A stretch of 9,721 nt of DNA from DASVFB01 sp045806505 (GTDB lineage: Bacteria; Actinomycetota; Thermoleophilia; Gaiellales; Gaiellaceae), in NCBI GenBank assembly GCA_045806505.1, contig JBJMJE010000078.1, positions 1 to 9,721 of the forward strand, written 5' to 3'. The first letter of the stretch is position 1, and each line of letters opens with the position of its first letter. Of the stretch, positions 6,710-9,721 are shown in pieces. Made by a program: the position numbers and the translations under genes. A model generated the notes under the pieces. It made no database searches. It was given only the letters and a program-made list of their open reading frames with translations, and was not told the origin of the DNA.

Positions 6710-6715
6710 CGCCGC

Positions 6716-7905
<1,190 letters not shown>

Positions 7906-7909
<4 letters not shown>

Positions 7910-8706
7910 CGAAGCAGAGCCAGACGCGCGAGCAGGTGCTCGACCTGATCGAGCGCCTGACGGTGGGCGAGGCGATCCCGTCGGAACGGCAGCTGAGCGC
8001 CGACTTCGGAGTCTCGCGCTTGACCGTTCGGGCAGCACTCGACGAGCTCGTGCGGGAGGGTCACCTGGTCCGCCGGCGCGGCGCTGGCACGTTCGTCAGC
8101 GAGCCCAAAATCGCGCAGGAGCTGACGCTCACGTCCTTCACCGACGACATGCGCCAGCACGGCCTGCACGCCGCAAGCCGGACACTCGAGTTCGACGTCG
8201 TCACTGCGGGAGCGCGCCTCGGCCGCCTGCTCCACGTCTCGCCTTCGGAGCCGATCGTCGTCGCGAAGCGGTTGCGCCTCGCCGATCACGAGTCGATGGC
8301 GATCGAGGACCTTCACGTGCGCCAGGCGCTCGTACCGGGGCTCGAGGGCGCGGAGCTCGAGGACGGTTCGTTCTACGAGCTGCTCGAGAGCCGCTACGGG
8401 ATCACGATCGTCGGCGGCGCACAGACCGTCGAGCCCACGGTCACGAACGAGGAGGAGTCCGAGCTGTTACGCGTGCCGTTGCATTCGCCGGCGTTCCTGT
8501 TCGAACGCGTCACACGGTCCGCGAAGGGCGACCTCGTGGAGTACGTGCGCTCGATCTACCGCGGCGACCGCTATCGCCTCGTCAGCGAGCTCGGCGCCGC
8601 GGGCGCGGCCGGCCGCGCCCTGACGATGCTCCAGCCGGCGACCGAAAGTGGTCTTGACAACTGGTACGCGAATGTGCCAGGCTCCGCGCGTGGCCAACTG
8701 GTCTAG
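7906..8706 (+). CDS. GntR-family transcriptional regulator, HutC subfamily, DasR/NagR-like
   Basis: Probable repressor of this locus. The 266 residues comprise a winged helix-turn-helix (about 6-65: IPSERQLSADFGVSRLTVRA, then LDELVREGHLVRRRGAGTFV) and a UTRA effector domain (about 72-228). The latter includes SFTDDMRQHG, PIVVAKRLRLADHESMAIED, FYELLESRYGI and YVRSIYRGDRYRLVSEL. DasR and NagR (YvoA) are HutC-type regulators that respond to GlcN-6-P or GlcNAc-6-P, products made by the enzymes encoded alongside. About 38 residues after the UTRA domain (229-266) look non-conserved; the DNA there carries the next gene's promoter and two operators. The TAG stop is the centre of one operator. The ATG at 7906 lies in an ATGA overlap with the ATPase stop, GGAG 11 bases upstream. 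With no promoter of its own visible, it should be made from the ATPase promoter, giving autoregulation. DasR-type identity rests on the operators. Confidence 0.9.
8647..8662. promoter_or_regulatory. DasR-type (dre) operator 1, over the -35 of the binding-protein promoter
   Basis: AGTGGTCTTGACAACT matches 14 of 16 positions of A(G/C)TGGTCTAGACCA(G/C)T. The perfect -35 hexamer TTGACA (8654-8659) lies inside it, so an occupied site would exclude RNA polymerase. The site is within the last codons of the regulator gene. Confidence 0.78.
8654..8683 (+). promoter_or_regulatory. Predicted promoter of the sugar-binding protein gene
   Basis: TTGACA (8654-8659) is followed after 18 bases by CAGGCT (8678-8683), one base away from the common actinobacterial -10 TAGGCT. 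Transcription would start near 8690, inside the 3' end of the regulator gene, giving a 5' leader of about 100 bases. The -35 is a perfect consensus; the -10 is the less certain part. Confidence 0.62.
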
Positions 8707-8744
8707 TCCAATGTGGGTCGGCCGGAAACCCCGCCTTGGCCACG
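8689..8744. repeat. 9-base perfect inverted repeat framing operator 2 and the start of the leader RNA
   Basis: CGTGGCCAA (8689-8697) and TTGGCCACG (8736-8744) are exact reverse complements separated by 38 bases. The left arm sits at the predicted transcription start and the enclosed stretch holds operator 2. A second, smaller pairing is possible between ACCCCG (8728-8733) and CGGGGT (8750-8755), and it would compete for the right arm's neighbourhood. The RNA could fold in the leader, but no known riboswitch is recognised. Confidence 0.4.
8697..8712. promoter_or_regulatory. DasR-type (dre) operator 2, downstream of the predicted start site
   Basis: ACTGGTCTAGTCCAAT matches 14 of 16 positions of the dre consensus, and its core TGGTCTAGTCCA matches 11 of 12. 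Its centre is exactly 50 bases from the centre of operator 1, close to five helical turns. Lying about 10-20 bases after the predicted start, it could act as a roadblock or pair with operator 1. The TAG stop codon of the regulator (8704-8706) is its centre. Confidence 0.82.
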
Positions 8745-8788
8745 ATAACCGGGGTGGAACGCGCCGTCCAAGACAGTTGGGGGCGACA

Positions 8789-9721
8789 ATGAGAGGACGC
8801 ACCATCTGGGTCGCGCTCGTCGTGGGCGCGCTCGCCGTTGCGGCAATGACGGCCGGAGCCGCATCATCGGCGCCGACCGCCCGGAAAGCGAACAACATCA
8901 CCGTCTGGCTCCAGGTCGACGCACAGTCCGGTTGGCCGGATGCGGTCGCGGCCGCGAACCAGCAGTTCAAGAACGAGCACCCCGGCTGGAACGTGACCGT
9001 GCAGTACCAGAGCTGGGGCGACCACCTGCAGAAGCTCGACGCGACACTCGCGGCGAACAACGCACCGGACGTCATCGAGATGGGGAACACGGAGATGACG
9101 AAGTACATGGCCGCCGGGGCGTTCGCAGACCTCACTTCGAAGAAGGGTTCGTTCGCGAACTCGAGCTCGTGGCTCAAAGGCCTCGCGGCCTCGGGTCAGT
9201 TCAACGGCAAGGTCTACGGCGTCCCGTACTACGCGGGCTCGCGCGTCGTGACCTACCGCACCGACCTCTTCAAGAAGGCCGGCATCAACAAGCTGCCGTC
9301 GAGCCTGGCGGAATACACCGCGGACGCGCGCAAGCTCGCGGCGAAGAACAAGGGCAAGAACTTCTCGCCGGTGTACATCGCCGGCACCGACTGGTACGTC
9401 GCGATGGGCTTCGTCTACGACTACGGCGGCCGGATCGCGACGCAGAAGCGCGGCCAGTGGGTCGGCACGCTGAACAGCAAGGCGTCGATGGCGGGGCTCG
9501 CCGCCTACAAGGCGTTCTTCCAGGCCGCCTCGAAGGCGAGCAAGACGACGATCGAGACGCGTCCGAACCCGTACGACGTCTACGCAAAGGGTGGCGCCGC
9601 GTCGATGATCGGGCCCAGCTGGTTCAGCTGCTGCGTCGGCGACAGCTACAAGGCGTCGACGGGGCAGTTCGTGATGCCCGGCCACATCAAGGGGACGCCG
9701 ATGCCCGGCTTCCTCGGCGGT
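8789..9721 (+). CDS. Extracellular sugar-binding protein of an ABC importer (3' end beyond window)
   Basis: Solute-binding protein of the family 1 (MalE/DasA/NgcE-like) type that captures a sugar outside the membrane. The open frame runs 311 codons to the window edge without a stop; the family is usually 400-450 residues. Residues 1-28 (MRGRTIWVALVVGALAVAAM and on) are a Sec signal with Ala-rich cleavage near GAASSA; no lipobox cysteine is present. The mature part shows NNITVWLQVDAQSGWPD (35-51), ANQQFKNEHPGWNVTVQYQS (56-75), NNAPDVIEMGNTE (90-102), the typical NGKVYGVPYYAGSRVVTYRTDLFKKAG (139-165) and YAKGGAASMIGPSW (265-278). SWFSCCVGDS holds an adjacent cysteine pair at 281-282. The ATG at 8789 is preceded by GGGGG (8779-8783). 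The two operators upstream tie it to amino-sugar control. A chitobiose, GlcNAc or MurNAc-type ligand is inferred from context. Permease genes should follow. Confidence 0.88.
   Translation, partial: MRGRTIWVALVVGALAVAAMTAGAASSAPTARKANNITVWLQVDAQSGWPDAVAAANQQFKNEHPGWNVTVQYQSWGDHLQKLDATLAANNAPDVIEMGNTEMTKYMAAGAFADLTSKKGSFANSSSWLKGLAASGQFNGKVYGVPYYAGSRVVTYRTDLFKKAGINKLPSSLAEYTADARKLAAKNKGKNFSPVYIAGTDWYVAMGFVYDYGGRIATQKRGQWVGTLNSKASMAGLAAYKAFFQAASKASKTTIETRPNPYDVYAKGGAASMIGPSWFSCCVGDSYKASTGQFVMPGHIKGTPMPGFLGG

Noticed and set aside
6500..6715. Upstream extension of the ABC ATPase frame
   Set aside because: It would run antisense through the murQ start and the divergent promoters; the extra residues are not ATPase-like, and GTG at 6716 gives a normal N-terminus.

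Overview
The window is chromosomal DNA from a very GC-rich bacterium, roughly 70% G+C by eye. GTG starts, G/C-ending codons, TTGACN / TAGACT-type promoters and a DasR-like amino-sugar regulon point to an actinobacterium. The style of the sugar-binding protein, including a Sec signal without a lipobox, would fit a Thermoleophilia-like lineage, but that placement is a guess. Genes fill almost the whole window. No RNA gene, insertion sequence, CRISPR array or prophage gene was seen, and no stretch over 300 bases lacks a gene.

Left part (1-3561) holds housekeeping genes in alternating orientation. A secreted protein starts at 178 and runs leftward off the window. A divergent Aeromonas-type prolyl aminopeptidase (329-1558) follows. 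It converges on a type II NADH dehydrogenase (1571-2839, minus). Divergent from that is an unusual fusion of a glutaredoxin-like domain with a YjdJ-type GNAT domain (2893-3561).

Right part (3571-9721) is one amino-sugar and cell-wall-sugar utilisation locus built around a divergent promoter region at 6613-6715. Leftward run murQ (MurNAc-6-P etherase), nagA (GlcNAc-6-P deacetylase) and a tandem-SIS GlmS-like deaminase/isomerase (probable NagB-II). The three overlap (GTGA overlap, then 14 bases) and form an operon that would convert MurNAc-6-P to GlcNAc-6-P, GlcN-6-P and Fru-6-P. Rightward run a MsiK/UgpC-type sugar ABC ATPase, a HutC-type GntR regulator (ATGA overlap) and an extracellular sugar-binding protein cut by the right edge. 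Permeases and a sugar kinase are expected just beyond the window.

The most interesting signal is regulatory. Three promoters (murQ, ATPase, binding protein) carry the same element, TGGTnTTG, in which the TTG opens the -35 hexamer. Two of the three are good matches to the Streptomyces DasR site (dre, A(G/C)TGGTCTAGACCA(G/C)T); the ATPase copy is only a half-site. A fourth site matches 14 of 16 positions, and its central TAG is the stop codon of the regulator gene. The locus therefore reads as a self-contained, autoregulated DasR-like regulon. The murQ and ATPase transcripts are predicted to be leaderless. The left-edge secreted gene and the binding-protein gene are both incomplete here.
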